32,961 nucleotides of DNA from an uncultured Bacteroidales bacterium (GTDB taxonomy: Bacteria; Bacteroidota; Bacteroidia; Bacteroidales; Muribaculaceae): NCBI GenBank assembly GCA_902785925.1, contig CADAAI010000027.1:1-32961 (forward strand), given 5' to 3'. Position numbers and translations under genes: made by a program. Below, in pieces: positions 24,823 through 32,960 of this stretch (positions within the stretch are counted from its first letter, which is position 1; every line of letters starts with the position of its first letter). The notes under the pieces were generated by a model. The model was not told the origin of the DNA, ran no database searches, and saw only the letters and a program-made list of their open reading frames with translations.

Positions 24823-25794
24823 TTATTTAGGCACTTCAATCTTGTCGAGCAATGCCTGAGCGAGTTTCTCAATGGTGAATCCTTGCATTTCAGCATCGGC
24901 TGTGATGATTAGGCGATGCTCAAGCACAGGTGGCACAATGGTCTTTATATCGTCAGGTGTCACGAAATCGCGTCCTTGAAGCAATGCATACGCCTTAGCG
25001 CCTTTGAGTATGTATATTGATGCACGTGGGGATGCACCAAGCTGTATGGCTTGACTTAATCGTGTCTGTTGGGTAATTTGAGCAATGTAATTCAGCAATG
25101 TCTTGTCAACAATCACCTTATCGAGGTAAGAACGCAGCTCCATTAATTGCTCAACTGTTAAGATTGGCTGAACTTCTTCTAGTTTAACTAGTTTTGTGTT
25201 TGCTTGATGGCGTTCAAGAATTGTCACCTCTTCATCATAGGAGGGATACCCCATGTTCACTTTCATCATAAAACGGTCTAGTTGTGCTTCGGGCAATCGA
25301 TAAGTGCCTTCTTGTTCAACAGGATTCTGGGTGGCAAGCACTGTGTAGAGTGGCGACATTGCGCGAGTGACACCATCAACAGTGCTTTGACGTTCTTCCA
25401 TAACTTCAAACAATGCCGCTTGGGTTTTGGCTGGTGCGCGGTTAATCTCATCAACGAGAACGATTTGAGAAAATATTGGGCCTTTGTGAAACTCAAACTC
25501 CTGCGTCTTGATGTTGAAAACGTTGGTGCCAAGCACGTCACTTGGCATAAGGTCGGGGGTGAACTGGATGCGCTTGAAGTCGGCATCAATGAGTTTTGAG
25601 ATAAGACGTGTGAGCAAGGTCTTTGCCACGCCAGGAACTCCCTCAATGAGAACATGGCCATCGGCGAGGATTGCAGTCAGAATAAGGTCTATAGCCTTTT
25701 CCTGCCCCACAATCACTGTTGAGATTTCGTTTCTTAAGTTGTTGACTTTTTCCTGAAAATCGGTAAGGTCAAAACGGCTGTAAGTAGTATCCAT
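24823..25794 (-). CDS. MoxR-family AAA+ ATPase
   Basis: Predicted chaperone-like ATPase of 323 residues. Walker A is GVPGVAKT near residue 57, Walker B is VLVDEINRAPAKTQAALFEVMEE near 116, sensor 1 is VLATQNPVEQEGTYRLPEAQLDRF near 157, and the arginine-rich lid region contains GASPRASIYILKGAKAYA near 258. These are all canonical for the MoxR group. MoxR proteins usually act with VWA or DUF58 partners on membrane or periplasmic complexes; the DUF58 gene is next. The substrate is unknown. Start MDTTYSRFDLTDFQEKV is 27 nt after the DUF4350 gene stop. Confidence 0.95.
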   Translation of the reverse strand: MDTTYSRFDLTDFQEKVNNLRNEISTVIVGQEKAIDLILTAILADGHVLIEGVPGVAKTLLTRLISKLIDADFKRIQFTPDLMPSDVLGTNVFNIKTQEFEFHKGPIFSQIVLVDEINRAPAKTQAALFEVMEERQSTVDGVTRAMSPLYTVLATQNPVEQEGTYRLPEAQLDRFMMKVNMGYPSYDEEVTILERHQANTKLVKLEEVQPILTVEQLMELRSYLDKVIVDKTLLNYIAQITQQTRLSQAIQLGASPRASIYILKGAKAYALLQGRDFVTPDDIKTIVPPVLEHRLIITADAEMQGFTIEKLAQALLDKIEVPK

Positions 25795-25821
25795 ATTATT
25801 TGGTTTTTAATTATTGGCTAT

Positions 25822-27072
25822 TTATATATCGTTAGTTATTTTGTTCATCAAATCAATCAGGTGTTTGGTCTCTTTGTCACTGATTTTAAGTTCATAATCG
25901 TTTTTAATCTCTTTTAAGCGAGAAACGGCCTCTTTAAGCTCTTTTGAGTCTATGCCTGTTCGATTTATAAGTAATTTCATATTCTCATCTAAGTCGATAT
26001 CATCATTTATGTCAACCAGCACTCTGCGCATCATTTCATGGGTGAAATGATCATACTGATCTCGCAACATGCTCGCATTATCATGATGACGGTAATGCAT
26101 TAGTCCAATGTGTTTCACCATTGTGAGTGTCTGATTCTTAGGAGGCTCAATAATTGGTATCACACGTTGCCTTCTGCGAGCGGTGAATATGAGCGATAGC
26201 AATATTGTGAACAAGGCCAGATATACTGCCCATCGCAACGATTTGTTGTCAAGGAATACCCTTAACGGTGACTGCGACTTGTTTTGTTCTATAAGATAGT
26301 CTTCCGATACTGTGTAGTCATATCTTATTACGCGACTGTTGCCTGCTTGAGACATGATTCTCATCAACAAGTTTGCTCCATTTTTCTCAAGAACATTGTA
26401 GTTGGTGAACATCTGGGTCCACGACATTATCACAAGTTTGCCTTTGCCAAGTTTTCGACTTCCTCCTATAATAATGTCACCTCCTTGTTTTTGCTTTTGT
26501 TTGATGAAGGGAGTCCACTTTGCATGCTCCCAATCAAAATCAGCAATTATTGCAGAATTATAGGCGGAAAATATTCTAAAGTTATACTGTGTCCTGTCAT
26601 ATATAGAGTCTGGCTTCCAAATCAAAGTCGTTGAATCGCTATTAGTGAAGTAATAACTTGGAGCATGGTAGTCATATTCATTATCCAGTTGTGCACCCAA
26701 TATGTTACCCAATGAATCGGAGAGGTTGTCGTTAATGTAAATGATGTTCTGACCACGCCTCAACATTTTGATAAACATATCTATTTCCTCTTTATCATAG
26801 TCAACGATATCGTAATCAACTAGTAAAATTGTAGTATTTAAGCTGTCGCTATCGTTGAAAGCGTCGATAAGATAGCCGGGCTTGACCTCATAACCGCAAT
26901 TCAAGCTTGACTTCAACAGACTGTCGACAAGCATCGACCCAAAAGGATTGGGGTCGTTGTGAGAATATGTCCATTCTTCCCAAGCAAATCTTTTGGGAAT
27001 CTTCACCTCTACAAGTACAAGCAGTACAAACAGAATGAGAATGAATACTATAAAACTACGACTAAGCTTCAT
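25822..27072 (-). CDS. DUF4350 domain membrane protein
   Basis: The 416-residue protein has an N-terminal helix (~6-24), then an extracytoplasmic DUF4350-like domain (~35-240) starting WTYSHNDPNPFGSMLVDSLL, with a GIFT/GATase-like pattern (TTILLVDYDIVDYDKEEIDMFIKMLRRGQNIIYI). A second helix (~265-285) is followed by basic RRRQRV and a cytoplasmic helical tail. I start at ATG 27072, not GTG 27078. The start overlaps the DUF4129 gene end by 11 bp and is preceded by a perfect anti-16S sequence. Family function is unknown, but it is standard in MoxR/DUF58 clusters. Confidence 0.85.
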   Translation of the reverse strand: MKLSRSFIVFILILFVLLVLVEVKIPKRFAWEEWTYSHNDPNPFGSMLVDSLLKSSLNCGYEVKPGYLIDAFNDSDSLNTTILLVDYDIVDYDKEEIDMFIKMLRRGQNIIYINDNLSDSLGNILGAQLDNEYDYHAPSYYFTNSDSTTLIWKPDSIYDRTQYNFRIFSAYNSAIIADFDWEHAKWTPFIKQKQKQGGDIIIGGSRKLGKGKLVIMSWTQMFTNYNVLEKNGANLLMRIMSQAGNSRVIRYDYTVSEDYLIEQNKSQSPLRVFLDNKSLRWAVYLALFTILLSLIFTARRRQRVIPIIEPPKNQTLTMVKHIGLMHYRHHDNASMLRDQYDHFTHEMMRRVLVDINDDIDLDENMKLLINRTGIDSKELKEAVSRLKEIKNDYELKISDKETKHLIDLMNKITNDI

Positions 27073-27730
27073 TATCACCTCCTTTCTGTTGAATAATACT
27101 AAAACTGCTTACGACAGTTTTATACTTGTCGCTGATGGCGTTGTAAATATCTAGGGTTGCATCATAGTCACCATATCTCACAAGCACATACTGGCGAGTG
27201 ATAAATGAAAAGTCCTCATTTTTGTATTCCCTAGAGTATTGAGCTGGAGTCTTGTGGATGCGCCAGTCTATGGCATCGTTATCGCTGAGCCATTTCAGGC
27301 ACTGAAGGTATCGAAATCTTATCGCTTCACGATAATTGCCGGCCTCGATAGCACGAGAGATATCTTTGTCAAAATCAATGCCATAGATTGTGTCTTCTAC
27401 CACCTTGTAGCCTTCCTCCTCTTTTTTCTTTTTTTCAAAGAAAAACATTCTTTTCCTATACATGAAATACAAGAGAGCTGCAATGACAAGTATGCCAATC
27501 ACAATCCACACATATAGCATTTTGCTATCAGGCGAGAAAAGATCATTTTTGGTATTAAAGAAAGCGTTGAAGAGGTCTTCTAACCAGTGGTTGAAATCTG
27601 CCATCACCTTTTCAAATACCGACTTCTCTGTCTCTCCTATCTCGGAGTTGTAGTCGTAGTTGCCGCTGTTGATGAATGAATTCAACCGGGCGGTGTCGCA
27701 TGCTATAGTATCGTTGATTGTAATATTCAT
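27062..27730 (-). CDS. DUF4129 domain protein
   Basis: I start at ATG 27730 (222 residues, MNITINDTIACDT); the longer frame begins upstream at 27757 next to the preceding stop. Residues 1-70 are extracytoplasmic and end in an amphipathic FNHWLEDLFNAFF. One transmembrane helix (~74-95) is followed by a basic/acidic KKKKEEEGY linker and a cytoplasmic DUF4129-like domain (~110-205; AGNYREAIRFRYLQCLKWLSD, TPAQYSREY, FITRQYVLVRYGDY). That pattern is shared with C-terminal parts of transglutaminase-like membrane proteins. It lies 13 nt after the preceding gene. Confidence 0.82.
   Translation of the reverse strand: MNITINDTIACDTARLNSFINSGNYDYNSEIGETEKSVFEKVMADFNHWLEDLFNAFFNTKNDLFSPDSKMLYVWIVIGILVIAALLYFMYRKRMFFFEKKKKEEEGYKVVEDTIYGIDFDKDISRAIEAGNYREAIRFRYLQCLKWLSDNDAIDWRIHKTPAQYSREYKNEDFSFITRQYVLVRYGDYDATLDIYNAISDKYKTVVSSFSIIQQKGGDNEA
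27074..27087 (-). promoter_or_regulatory. Perfect Shine-Dalgarno-like sequence before the DUF4350 gene
   Basis: The minus strand carries AGAAAGGAGGTGAT, the exact complement of the 16S rRNA 3' end (ATCACCTCCTTTCT), ending one base before ATG 27072. It also codes for QKGGDN at the end of the DUF4129 gene. Bacteroidetes rarely use such sites, and the GGAGG-to-ATG spacing is short (5 nt). Confidence 0.5.
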
Positions 27731-27743
27731 AGTGGCAATAATA

Positions 27744-28643
27744 CTATAGATTTTCAAAATTTTCTATATCACTAGCTATAGCAAGGTCGTCTTGCTCACG
27801 GGCATTGCTCCCATAATGATACACAAGAGTAGTAATTACAAGAGCCATCGACAAGTATCCAAAGAATGTCTGAATGATAAGAAACAAATACAAGATGATA
27901 TCAAAGACCATCTTCAGCACGCCATTCATCGCACCACTGGGAGAGAGATTGTCGGTGGCAAATACAAAAATGAGCATTGGAATTGCCGTTGCCGATTGTA
28001 TAATACCCACAACAAGCAACAACGCTAGCATAAGACCAAATAGTTTAGCCCACGATTCACGTGCATGACCAAAACTGCGGCTAAAGGCATTGCCTATTGT
28101 CACATCCTCAAGTGTGTAATGGATGGGTACCATCATCAAAATGAATGCAAGGATGGAACAACCTGCGAGAATCAACATTGAGATGATGGGCAAAATTAAT
28201 GAGGCAATTACCAACAGCAGTAACGGAATTAGCAACACGACAATGGGAATCATTACTATGAGTATGCGCTTGAAGTTGTGCCACATCTGTCCTTTCACGT
28301 CTCTGAAAGTGAGCATCGACAAGTCGCCGTCGTCGCTGCCTTGATAATATTGAAATAGTGTCAAGATTAACGTGTAGATAAGGCACATGCTCAACAATGA
28401 TATCAATGACGAGGCAAGGATGCCCATGTCGGTGGAGTTATAGTAATCGCTAGTGATTGATCTAACAAATGCAAATAAACCCACACTGTGAAGTAATGAG
28501 AGAGGTAATAGCAGATAGATTGAGAAACGCAAGGCAACACGCCAGTTCTGCCGCAGGAAATCAATTGCCGCATTTACTTTCTCGCCCAGTGTGCGTCGTG
28601 CATAGAGTGGTATCTTCTGGGTCTTGTCACTTAGTGTTGCCAT
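27744..28643 (-). CDS. Multi-pass membrane protein of the SpoIIM/MoxR cluster
   Basis: I start at ATG 28643 (299 residues, MATLSDKTQKIPLYARRTLGEK); the frame open to 28688 adds a segment overlapping the SpoIIM gene. The protein has six or seven hydrophobic helices (~40-58, ~75-98, ~130-155, ~157-180, ~200-225, ~240-270). The layout resembles DUF4013/glycerophosphoryl-diester-phosphodiesterase-type membrane domains, with a GHARESWAKLFGLML segment, but I cannot name a family with certainty. It ends 13 nt before the DUF4129 start and overlaps the upstream SpoIIM gene by 17 bp. Tight packing suggests a complex with its neighbours. Confidence 0.7.
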   Translation of the reverse strand: MATLSDKTQKIPLYARRTLGEKVNAAIDFLRQNWRVALRFSIYLLLPLSLLHSVGLFAFVRSITSDYYNSTDMGILASSLISLLSMCLIYTLILTLFQYYQGSDDGDLSMLTFRDVKGQMWHNFKRILIVMIPIVVLLIPLLLLVIASLILPIISMLILAGCSILAFILMMVPIHYTLEDVTIGNAFSRSFGHARESWAKLFGLMLALLLVVGIIQSATAIPMLIFVFATDNLSPSGAMNGVLKMVFDIILYLFLIIQTFFGYLSMALVITTLVYHYGSNAREQDDLAIASDIENFENL

Positions 28644-29589
28644 GATGTGATAACCAGTAAGGATAAATAATGTAATAGAACACGACAAAAATCAACGAGG
28701 CTCCTATCAATGTGAGCTTGACCACTAGCGGCCACTCAAAATGACGCGTCAAGAAGCCCTCGATAAATGCAGCAACAACAAAAACTGGAACAGTACCAAC
28801 CACAATCTTCAATCCGCGCTTAGCACTTCGCTTCAGTGAAGTCATGCGACTATATGTGCCTGGAAACAGCCAGCCGTTACCAAAAGCTATGCCAGCAGCA
28901 CCTGCAACAACAATCGCTGTGAGCTCAAGAGTGCCATGAAGCATTACTGCCGTCCAAGATTGTCCTAACACTCCTTGCGCATAAAGGAAAGTAAAGAATG
29001 CACCTAGCATCACGCCATTAGAAAAAAGGAAGTATCCTACTGCAACACTTGTGAAGATTCCAAAAATAAATGCCAAGAATGCCACCTTCACATTATTAAA
29101 CATGATTTCGAGAAACGAGCCCATAGTTGAGTCCATCGAATAAACGTTCATTGGCTTTCCCTCATTAATGTTTTCGAGAGTCATGTCTATATAGTTATCT
29201 CCCAAGATGAGACGTGGAAAACTATCTTCATATAGTGTTGATATGATTCCTATCGCTATCGAAATAATGAAAATTACCAACGAAATAAGAAGATATTTAC
29301 GTTCTCTCCACATCGTGAGTGGTACTTCATGCTTCCAAAAGGTGATGACTCTGCGCCAACTCTCATGCTTTTCTTTGTATATTTCGTTATGAAGCTTTAC
29401 CGTGAGGTCATTAAGATAGCTGGTTATCTCGGCATGGGGATAATGCGATTGTGCAAATGATAAATCTGATGATACATCAATATATATGTCGGCCTTGTGT
29501 GAGGGCGACTCATACTGTCCGCGGCTAATCATGTACTCATAATTGCGCCACTTTCCAATATTTTGCTTGATGAAAACCGATTCCCGCAT
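28627..29589 (-). CDS. SpoIIM-family (stage II sporulation protein M-like) membrane protein
   Basis: A 320-residue protein with a soluble helical N-terminus (~1-95; ESVFIKQNIGKWRNYEYM) followed by a SpoIIM domain of about six helices (~100-315). Matching segments are LISLVIFIISIAIGIIST, NNVKVAFLAFIFGIFTSVAVGY, SNGVMLGAFFTF and LHGTLELTAIVVAGAAGIAFGNGWLFPG. The HGTLELTAIVVAG motif is characteristic. Bacteroidales do not form spores, so the name reflects homology only; SpoIIM homologues in non-sporulators sit beside RDD and MoxR genes as here. It is the first gene of the operon, with its own promoter. Confidence 0.9.
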   Translation of the reverse strand: MRESVFIKQNIGKWRNYEYMISRGQYESPSHKADIYIDVSSDLSFAQSHYPHAEITSYLNDLTVKLHNEIYKEKHESWRRVITFWKHEVPLTMWRERKYLLISLVIFIISIAIGIISTLYEDSFPRLILGDNYIDMTLENINEGKPMNVYSMDSTMGSFLEIMFNNVKVAFLAFIFGIFTSVAVGYFLFSNGVMLGAFFTFLYAQGVLGQSWTAVMLHGTLELTAIVVAGAAGIAFGNGWLFPGTYSRMTSLKRSAKRGLKIVVGTVPVFVVAAFIEGFLTRHFEWPLVVKLTLIGASLIFVVFYYIIYPYWLSHHGNTK

Positions 29590-29611
29590 TTATTGAATTT
29601 ATTGATAACTC

Positions 29612-29645
29612 TTGACTTGCAAAATTAATAAATTTACTATATTTG
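29612..29645 (+). promoter_or_regulatory. Promoter of the RDD gene
   Basis: TATATTTG at 29638-29645, with TTG at 29612-29614 (23 nt) or 29617-29619 (18 nt). The ATG at 29671 is 25 nt downstream. Confidence 0.55.
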
Positions 29646-29648
29646 CAA
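29620..29648 (-). promoter_or_regulatory. Promoter of the SpoIIM-DUF58 operon, interleaved with the RDD promoter
   Basis: Minus-strand TAATTTTG (29627-29620) with TTG (29648-29646) 18 nt upstream. It occupies almost the same bases as the divergent RDD promoter, so RNA polymerase cannot bind both at once. Confidence 0.55.
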
Positions 29649-29670
29649 AAATAATTATTATCTATTTTAA

Positions 29671-30426
29671 ATGGCTAACGTGAAAATTATTACTGGGCAG
29701 TATGTCAACCTTGAACAGCGCATGGCGAGTGTGAGTGACCGTGTGTTTGCTCAGTTGCTTGATGTAATTTTCATGTGGGTCTACGTTTCAATTATTTCGG
29801 TGATTTTCAGCATTGTTTTCTTGTCGGTTATAAGCAATCAATCTTATCGATATGAGAACACAATGCTTATAATCTATTTTCTGTTATTATTGCCTTTTAT
29901 TTTCTATCATCCCATTTTTGAGTATTTTTTTAATGGTGCAAGTCCAGGAAAGAAAATATTGAAACTAAAGGTGGTGCGTGATGATGGTTCATCGCCCACA
30001 CTTGGAGCCTACATAATTAGATGGTTAATGTATCTACTGGAATGTGCAGCACTGCCTGGTATTGGAATCTTGTGCATCATTTTCAACAAGAAAGGGCAGC
30101 GGTTGGGCGACATGATGGCTGGCACCATTGTCATTAAGAATAACGAATATATCAAGTACAACATCAGTCTCGACAGTTTCGGATATGTAAAAGATGGCTA
30201 TCGTCCTTACTACCCCGAGGTCGCTGCCTTATCACTGCGGCAGGCCGAGGTTGTGAGGGAAACACTCATGAATGTTAATAGCAATAGAGACTATTATATT
30301 AATGAGTTAAGTCACAAAATAATGGAATACCTCAAAATCCCCCCCTTGGTCGGCGGGGATAACGAGAAGTTTCTAGACACTATCTTGAACGACTATAGAT
30401 ATTATTCGTCGACAATCGAAATATAG
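29671..30426 (+). CDS. RDD-family membrane protein
   Basis: A 251-residue protein. The RDD domain spans ~15-150: MASVSDRVFAQLLDVIFMWVYVS with the Arg and Asp of the family name, then helices at ~65-85 and ~115-135, and NGASPGKKILKLKVVRDDG, the conserved PGK..L...V block. GQRLGDMMAGTIVI closes the domain. The soluble C-terminal tail (~150-251, including YRPYYPEVAALSLRQAEVVRETLMN) has the form often found in RDD proteins beside SpoIIM genes. It is transcribed divergently from the SpoIIM operon. Function is unknown; it is probably part of the same envelope system. Its stop is 1 bp from the convergent TSCPD gene stop. Confidence 0.92.
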   Translation: MANVKIITGQYVNLEQRMASVSDRVFAQLLDVIFMWVYVSIISVIFSIVFLSVISNQSYRYENTMLIIYFLLLLPFIFYHPIFEYFFNGASPGKKILKLKVVRDDGSSPTLGAYIIRWLMYLLECAALPGIGILCIIFNKKGQRLGDMMAGTIVIKNNEYIKYNISLDSFGYVKDGYRPYYPEVAALSLRQAEVVRETLMNVNSNRDYYINELSHKIMEYLKIPPLVGGDNEKFLDTILNDYRYYSSTIEI

Positions 30427-30427
30427 A

Positions 30428-30673
30428 TTACAAAGCCTCCTTAAGTGCGTGTGCTAGTTGATCGGGGCATGATGTTAATTTATAGCCACATCTTATGCCT
30501 TCTAGCTTCTCTATGGCTTCCTCCACTTTCATTCCTTCCAATAGTCGCGATATGCCCTGAAGATTCCCATGACATCCTCCAGTGAATACAACGTTTCGGA
30601 GACTGCTGTTCTCGTCAATCTCAAATTCTATCATTCTAGAGCATGTACCTTGAGTAAAATAAGTGTGCTTCAT
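30428..30673 (-). CDS. TSCPD domain protein (TIGR03905-type)
   Basis: I start at ATG 30673 (81 residues, MKHTYFTQGTCSRMIEFEID), matching the usual family start; the longer frame to 30706 overlaps the Crp gene. Landmarks are GTCS near 9, FTGGCHGNLQGISRLLEGM near 32-50 and GIRCGYKLTSCPDQLAHAL at the end, with the TSCPD tetrad and conserved cysteines that could bind a metal. The domain also occurs at the C-terminus of class II ribonucleotide reductases, but the stand-alone form has no known function. It follows the Crp/Fnr gene by 17 bp. Confidence 0.88.
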   Translation of the reverse strand: MKHTYFTQGTCSRMIEFEIDENSSLRNVVFTGGCHGNLQGISRLLEGMKVEEAIEKLEGIRCGYKLTSCPDQLAHALKEAL

Positions 30674-30690
30674 CTCTGGTGATTTATGGG

Positions 30691-31371
30691 TTATTTTTTC
30701 AGCCACTCAAGGAGCTGCTTGCGGTCGCTTATAACTATTGTTGAGTTGTTTGGCATCTCAATTAGTTCAGCATCCTTTAATTGATTTATTGTAGTGATAA
30801 GAGCTGGACGACGGGCGCCAAGAATACGGCACAAGTCTCGTTGTCTGAATTCAAGCACAATGTTCTTCGACTTTTGGCTAGAAAATGCACTCACGAGCAT
30901 GACCAGACGCTCAGTTACAGTCACTTGCTCAGCATTGAGAAGTTGAGATTTGAATGACTGTGAATTACGCGACAAGTAGTTCAGAATATTGTAAAGGAAA
31001 ACGTTGTCGGTTTGTAACATTGATACGTAGTCATTCTTCGACAGTTGAAGAATTCCACATTCATCAATAGCCTTAAGTGTAAAAGGATAACTTGTATCTA
31101 AACCAAACAAATAGTCTGGTGCTATCACTTCAGGGCCAGTCAGCTCATGTGAGATACTGAACTTGAGTTTCTTGCTTTCATAGGTAATCTTGACATTGCC
31201 TGAGATGATGAATCGCACGTGAGTGCATTTGTCGCCACGGTCAATGATTTTCTCACCTCTCTTGAATTTTAAGAAGTGAAAAGGCACTTTCTCAACCGTT
31301 GCGCTAAGTGTTTCATGGCTCACCCCTTGGAAAAGAGGCAGATGAAGCAGTTTGTCAAACATGTTATCCAT
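30691..31371 (-). CDS. Crp/Fnr-family transcriptional regulator
   Basis: A 226-residue regulator. The cyclic-nucleotide-binding-type beta roll spans ~12-125 (FKRGEKIIDRGDKCTHVRFIISGNVKITYES), followed by the dimerisation helix (~130-150) and a C-terminal winged helix (~160-220; EFRQRDLCRILGARRPALITTINQLKDAELIEM). The cAMP-binding Arg-Ser signature is not evident and there is no N-terminal cysteine cluster of Fnr, so the ligand is unknown. It begins 12 nt after the hisS stop and shares its transcript. An alternative ATG lies three codons in. Confidence 0.9.
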   Translation of the reverse strand: MDNMFDKLLHLPLFQGVSHETLSATVEKVPFHFLKFKRGEKIIDRGDKCTHVRFIISGNVKITYESKKLKFSISHELTGPEVIAPDYLFGLDTSYPFTLKAIDECGILQLSKNDYVSMLQTDNVFLYNILNYLSRNSQSFKSQLLNAEQVTVTERLVMLVSAFSSQKSKNIVLEFRQRDLCRILGARRPALITTINQLKDAELIEMPNNSTIVISDRKQLLEWLKK

Positions 31372-31383
31372 AAACCAATGTTT

Positions 31384-32745
31384 TTATTTCAAGAGATTAA
31401 TCGCCTCATCAACTGTGTAGCTCTGTTGCTCGCCAGTTACCATGTTTTTAATGGATATTGTGTCCGATGTGAGTTCGCTCTCGCCTACCATAGCAACAAA
31501 GGGGCTTCCTTTGGCGTTAGCATAGTTCATTTGTTTCTTCATCTTTGATGCTTCGGGATATAGTTCGCAAGATATCCCTGCCGAGCGCAGTTTTGCCATG
31601 TGCTGAAGACATGTCTGAGCTTCTTTCTCGCCAAAATTAATGAATATGACTTTCGTAGTGGCGATAGTATCGGCGGGATAAAGATCAAGGGTATTTAGAA
31701 CATCAAAGATGCGGTCAGCACCGAAACTAATTCCTACACCCGAGAGACCATCCATGCCAAACACGCCAGTGAGGTTATCATAACGACCTCCGCCAGTAAT
31801 GCTTCCCATCTCAACATCAAGCGCTTTTACCTCAAGTATAGTACCTGTGTAGTAATTCAATCCACGTGCAAGAGAAACATCAAGCTCAACTTGGCTTTTA
31901 AGATTCAATGCCTGTGCGCTATTGAGTACAAATTGAAGCTCCTCAATGCCTTTCTTGCCTATATCTGAAGCTGAAAGCAAGGATTCGAGCGTCGCTATTT
32001 TCTCTTCATTTGTTCCACTCAAGGTCAGAAGTGGTCTTAAAGTGTCTATAGCATCTTGCGGCAACCCTTTCTCAAGAAGTTCAGCATTAACATTGTCGAG
32101 ACCAATTTTGTCTATCTTGTCAATTGCTACAGTGATATCGACAATCTTTTCAGGAGCTCCAATCACTTCGGCAATGCCACTCAGTATTTTGCGATTGTTC
32201 AGTTTTATAACAATGTTAATGCCAAAGCGTTTGAACACTTCATCTATCATCGACACCAACTCTACCTCATTTAGCAATGAATCACTGCCTACCACATCAG
32301 CATCACACTGGTAGAACTCACGATAGCGTCCTCGCTGTGGACGGTCGGCACGCCAAACAGGTTGTATTTGGTAGCGTTTGAATGGCATCTGCAAGTCGTT
32401 TCGGTGTTGAACCACATAGCGTGCAAAAGGAACAGTGAGGTCATATCTTAGTCCCTTCTCGCTAATTTTTGTTATGAGGTGGATGTGATCCTTGTTAGCC
32501 AGCAGCTCATCAGGAGCCGATTTGAGGTAGTCTCCGCTATTAAGAATCTTAAAAAGGAGTTTATCGCCCTCTTCACCATATTTGCCCATCAGAGTTGATA
32601 GATTTTCCATTGCTGGGGTCTCGATTTGTTGGAATCCATAGAGCAAGAACACACTTTTTATTGTGTTGAATATATAGTTGCGTTTTGACATCTCAAGCGG
32701 AGAGAAATCTCTAGTACCTTTGGGAATTGCTGGTTTTTGTGCCAT
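31384..32745 (-). CDS. hisS: Histidyl-tRNA synthetase
   Basis: Class II aminoacyl-tRNA synthetase charging tRNA-His. The protein is complete at 453 residues. The N-terminus [17 protein letters not shown] is typical; motif 1 lies at [12 protein letters not shown]; motif 2 region is [32 protein letters not shown]; the histidine-specific block is [15 protein letters not shown]; and motif 3 region is [29 protein letters not shown]. The C-terminal anticodon-binding domain starts near 355. It heads a hisS-crp-TSCPD unit. Its upstream region is interrupted about 120 bp away by the IS end. Confidence 0.97.
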   Translation of the reverse strand: MAQKPAIPKGTRDFSPLEMSKRNYIFNTIKSVFLLYGFQQIETPAMENLSTLMGKYGEEGDKLLFKILNSGDYLKSAPDELLANKDHIHLITKISEKGLRYDLTVPFARYVVQHRNDLQMPFKRYQIQPVWRADRPQRGRYREFYQCDADVVGSDSLLNEVELVSMIDEVFKRFGINIVIKLNNRKILSGIAEVIGAPEKIVDITVAIDKIDKIGLDNVNAELLEKGLPQDAIDTLRPLLTLSGTNEEKIATLESLLSASDIGKKGIEELQFVLNSAQALNLKSQVELDVSLARGLNYYTGTILEVKALDVEMGSITGGGRYDNLTGVFGMDGLSGVGISFGADRIFDVLNTLDLYPADTIATTKVIFINFGEKEAQTCLQHMAKLRSAGISCELYPEASKMKKQMNYANAKGSPFVAMVGESELTSDTISIKNMVTGEQQSYTVDEAINLLK

Positions 32746-32785
32746 ATATTTATGCTATTATTATTTGTATTAATTCTTCAGGTCG

Positions 32786-32793
32786 CAAAATTA
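32786..32793 (-). promoter_or_regulatory. -7 box of the hisS operon
   Basis: Minus-strand TAATTTTG followed by GCGACC, 40 nt before the ATG. No clear TTG element. The IS boundary is ~70 bp further upstream. Confidence 0.5.
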
Positions 32794-32862
32794 CATAGTT
32801 TTTTTTTAAGAAAAAAATGTTAATTGTTAAATGTTGAATTTCTTTGTCTGTTTAAGAAATAG

Positions 32863-32960
32863 TGTAGAGTCAACTGGCAAGTGCAAAATTAGGCAAAATG
32901 TTTGAAGAACTCTTTCTTGGGTGTTGAGAAATTTAGTTTTTCCCTTGGTCTTCTATTGAG
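32863..32960. repeat. Right copy of terminal inverted repeat (3' end of IS30-type element)
   Basis: Reverse complement of bases 1-98, with no mismatch seen by eye; coordinates are good to one base. Both copies place the IS 3' end towards the interior of the window. Confidence 0.85.

Noticed and set aside
28627..29589. Sporulation capacity suggested by a SpoIIM protein
   Set aside because: No other sporulation gene is present and the lineage does not sporulate. SpoIIM domains also occur in RDD/MoxR loci.
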